64,000 bases of DNA. Source: Rotaria sp. Silwood1. Taxonomy: Eukaryota; Rotifera; Eurotatoria; Philodinida; Philodinidae. Shown here in pieces: positions 60,350-64,000 of the stretch. A program made the position numbers and the translations under genes. Each line of letters opens with the position of its first letter. Position 1 is the stretch's first letter. The notes under the pieces were generated by a model, which was not told where the DNA came from, did not search any database, and was given only the letters and a program-made list of their open reading frames with translations. The DNA lies in contig CAJNOP010000042.1 of NCBI GenBank assembly GCA_905250075.1, forward strand, positions 783,152 to 847,151. The letters run 5' to 3'.

Positions 60350-63300
60350 GCCGACTATCGTTACCGATAATTCAAGATTCCACAAATGTGCTCTAGAAGA
60401 TTTCGATTACAAATCTACAAAATACACCGTGAGTCAATTTGCTCTGTCAGAGAAGTCGATTCTATGCAAAATGTTTCTTGTATGACATCATTCAAACTTA
60501 TGCAAGCGAGTTTTTAATATAGATCACAAAAGAACATATGCGATATGAAAAGTAGTTTGACGCATACACCTTATCATATGAAGTCACTTGATTTAATAAT
60601 GGGCAAGGTATAGTTTGTTGTACGGAGTATACTGAATTATACCTCTGCCTTTTTCTTGTGGCAATATTGTAGATGAAGTCTTAAAAATTAGATAAGATAA
60701 TAACAAGTGATAGTACAAGTGATAACAAAGGAGAAAAGTCAACTGAAGAATCGTTGAACAGAACAAGACATGCACAGAAGACGGCCACCTATAGCATTAG
60801 AGCTGAATGTGACAGCTTCATGTAGAAATTTCGACTGTTACTTCGACTATTGCAACTGACATAAACGCAATTAAATAGTGTATTTCATCTATGAGTCGTA
60901 CACGCAACCGATAACACATCTCGTAGACAAAGAAAGAAAACTTAACAAGAGTGCATTCGATTATGTCCCATACAGAGAAGGTGAGAAAATGTCACGATCT
61001 TGAAAAATAAAACCTTGATGTTCCTCGTCAAATGACCAGTGTTTCTTTGCTCCGAATGTATAGAACTGAGTATCGGTATGAGTATTGTGTTTTCTTCACC
61101 CACCCTCATGTCCTCAAATCAAACTATATAAAACAAAACTTAACAAAATCCGGAGCAAAATTATAGAAATCTTAGAAATATCATCTCGGATGGGCTTTTG
61201 AAGCATCAAATGTATTGGAATTTAATGATCCTTCTAAAACTTTGTCTATAATGATTGTAATTTCCTCGTAAAAATAAGATTTATTAATCTAAGATACAGA
61301 CTTTATGAAAAAAATGGATATAGATAATGAAATTGAAAATAGTCAATAAATACAACACATGAAAATTTTTATTGCGATGTATTTCTTATCATCGTTTAAA
61401 CAATTAAACGGATCTAATTATCACAAAATAAGACACGTTATATATGATTTGTGTCATGGATTAAATTTGTATTGTAATCAAATGCAAAAATCTGTAATTT
61501 CTACATAAACTGGATCACTTTAATTCGTTTTACTGCATAACTTATGGGAAACAAATGAAAAAAAATTGACTTGCATTGGAAATATAATTTAGTTCTCAAA
61601 CCTTACTAATATAAAAATATAAAAAATCCATGCAACACATCATCACGAAAAAATTAATAAGTTTTTTATCCATCAACAAATTTCTTACCTATTTATGTCA
61701 TCTTCAATTATTCTACTCTTTTATCGGCCAATACTCACTGTATTATCACATGCGGCAAAGTGATGCTTTCTTTTCTCTCTTATTCGTTTTCGTTTCATTT
61801 TTATCGTCTTCTTCGTCATTCGTAATCACTATGATCGTCATTAGCATATTATCATGACGTAATTAACATATTTTGCACATATGTCATTCGATTATTCTAT
61901 ATTGCGAATAATTTTTTTGATAGATAGAAGATATGTATGTGTAGCATGTTTTTATTCTGTATAATTAACAATTTTAGCCTAGAAATAAAATTGTAAGCTT
62001 ACCAATATTGTTAACACAAGTATTTGTATTGGTTTTTTTAGGCTTACAGTCATTTTATCTTTTGTTATATTACATGAGTCTATTTGTGTATTTTTGATAT
62101 TCATATCAACGTCTATTGGTGGTATACAACAATGTTTTTTATACATACTTTGATAAGTTTAACGGTATGCAACAAATCAGTTATTATCGAATAATCAAGT
62201 ATATTATTTTATCTATTATAGATGAAGAAATAAATGTATTGCTATTATCATTGCGAAGTTCATTTTTGAAATTAAAAGGCCAGCCATGGGTGTTACTTAA
62301 TGATAAACCATCATACGTTGTCAAGATAGGTACTCCAAACATATATGAACTGCTTCTATCCATTCTAAAATCATCCAACGTTTAACTATGCTTTAAACTT
62401 CGTATTTGAAATGTTGCAGGCATACCAGCAACGGGTGTTGCAAAAAGCTAAGTTACTTTTGAAATAATCAAGAACACAAGATAGTACAATCTATGAATGT
62501 CGATCCAATTGTAAGTCATAATGTTAATATCCATTTAAACAGGTAGAAAAATGACAACTATTACATTAAAACTTACCATTCCATGCTCTTTTGTCTTTAC
62601 ATTTAATGTGTTTTGTTCTTTAATGACAACTAGTTACTAAAAAGAATATAGTATCGGCCAAAGAAAAGACTCGTGAGATTGATTCTTTATCATTCTCTTT
62701 TATAGGATGAAGTATATCATTATCATCATCATTAGACGTCTGGATACATACTAAGCATGGTCATCGATTGGAAATAAAGATTATGTTATCATTTACATGA
62801 CATATAAGTCCGCATTTTTTTATTCAACTCGGTGTATTTTTTGAAAACTTTAGAAAAGAACATGAAATTCAATTATGACGAAATTATATCAACTACCGTT
62901 CGTCTTACATTTTAAGCATTCGCCGATATATTTAACACAACGATCTTATATGAATTTACGATATAACATTTTGAAATCACTTCAAACCATTTGAGCATTG
63001 AGTTAAGTTCAAGAATTTATGGAAGATGACCAAATTGGTTAATCTCTCTGTCATTTATTTAATATCAGACTATATCGAATATAGATGCAATCAGTATTAA
63101 TCATCGATCTTTGAATAGTAACGGTTTATTTCATGATCTCTAGTTCAGCCAATGGATAAAATTCTTTAGATCAATAAAAAGTGACCGTTTTCTTATGTCA
63201 TTTTCATTTTACTTAAAAAAAAAATAGCTTCAGAAAAAACCTTATTTTTCTTTGTTTTTTCGCTCCAGTCTTCATAAATCGTCAAAAGAAAATGTCATAT

Positions 63301-64000
63301 TAGAGTCGCTTATATCTGTAAGGTGCTCTAAAGAAAAAAAGTGTGACGTTTGTCCAAAACGAAAAAAAGTTATTTGCTCATCGACTTACTAGTAATTTTG
63401 AAGGTTGGAATTTTCTTCCCTCTATTTTACAGGAAACCCTAATGCTTCATGTAGAATGATATTTCCAACTGAAATGTGATATTAGGTAGCATCAATGAAA
63501 TAAGTTGTGTAGTTTACTTCAAGAAACCTAGTTTTGGTTGTGCTTTATGCAACGCAAAGTATATACTTCACTGAAAGAAATAATTAAAAGCATGTGAATG
63601 ATCAGGAATACAATAAATAGTTTTCAAACAACATTATTCGATGATTTTGAGAAGAACACTTAAATTTGCTCTCAAAAAATTTTATAAGAGAAAAACATCA
63701 CATCTAGACAATTACTTGCAACTAGTAAAAATAGGTGAAGACTGATCGAACTGATCATAATTCTGAACGGTATCCTCTAAGGACTAAATAAATTCTTTGA
63801 GAATAACTTGGAAAATGATTATATTACCTGAAAACTGATATAAAGTAATAAATCGTGTAGAATTCGTCAAAGAAAAAAAAACTAATAGTAAACGTTATAA
63901 GGCTTTTATTTCATATATTTGACTGTGTGAATATGATTTTCTTATTTCTCTCTATCATTATGTGAACGAATTTTATTCTTCATTAAATATTTAAGAGAAA
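60350..64000. other. AT-rich 3' end of the window, no supported gene
   Basis: Contains the upstream region of the eEF1A-like gene. The 89-residue plus-strand frame at 62116-62385 ends with a protein-like part (SLRSSFLKLKGQPWVLLND, KIGTPNIYELLLSIL). It lacks splice context or a known family and overlaps an opposed frame. Nothing else is recognised. Confidence 0.35.

Overview
The window reads as nuclear DNA of a small invertebrate animal, most plausibly a bdelloid rotifer. This is inference from gene style, because no rRNA or mitochondrial marker is present. The DNA is AT-rich. Protein genes are split by introns of about 50-60 nt with GT...AG ends. Two genes look bacterial or fungal in architecture (VOC-cupin protein, ToxD-like reductase). 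Decayed transposons are scattered throughout, and short GT-rich TGTGGGG-like tracts recur. One 100-base N gap (5871-5970) marks a scaffold join.

Layout. At 0.3-5.9 kb there is a terminal-inverted-repeat element and the 3' end of a secreted protein built from two duplicated discoidin-like exons. At 5.9-16 kb there is a near-perfect hairpin MITE, a tandem array of about 26-bp units that look like microexons, the VOC-cupin gene on the minus strand and a small foldback. At 16-23 kb there is a dead seven-helix receptor and a foldback transposon whose two arms each carry the same broken HTH coding piece. At 23.4-26.2 kb there is an 11-exon SLC5-type sodium symporter. At 27-36 kb there are a diverged repeat copy, a telomere-like tract, an RBR ubiquitin ligase, an unknown His/Gln/Asn-rich protein and a dead DBH-like monooxygenase. 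At 38-42.5 kb there is an unknown decaying gene and an OTU deubiquitinase fused to a B-box zinc finger. At 43.4-46.7 kb there is a manganese-type cation diffusion facilitator with an inverted repeat in one intron. At 49-51 kb there is a second microexon-like array and a reverse transcriptase relic. At 51.6-60.3 kb there are the ToxD-like reductase, a CRAL-TRIO lipid-binding protein and a divergent eEF1A paralogue with a broken G3 motif. The last 3.6 kb shows no gene I can defend.

The genes do not form an operon or a shared pathway. Two act in ubiquitin signalling (RBR ligase, OTU protease) and two are membrane transporters (SLC5, CDF), but they are independently transcribed. For every complete multi-exon model I joined exons by GT/GC...AG boundaries and phase. 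In each case the summed length is a multiple of three and the joined reading frame matches the family across the junctions, where a family is recognised. The most unusual signals are the paired microexon-like arrays, the coding foldback transposon, the GTPase-site changes in the eEF1A paralogue and the OTU/B-box fusion.
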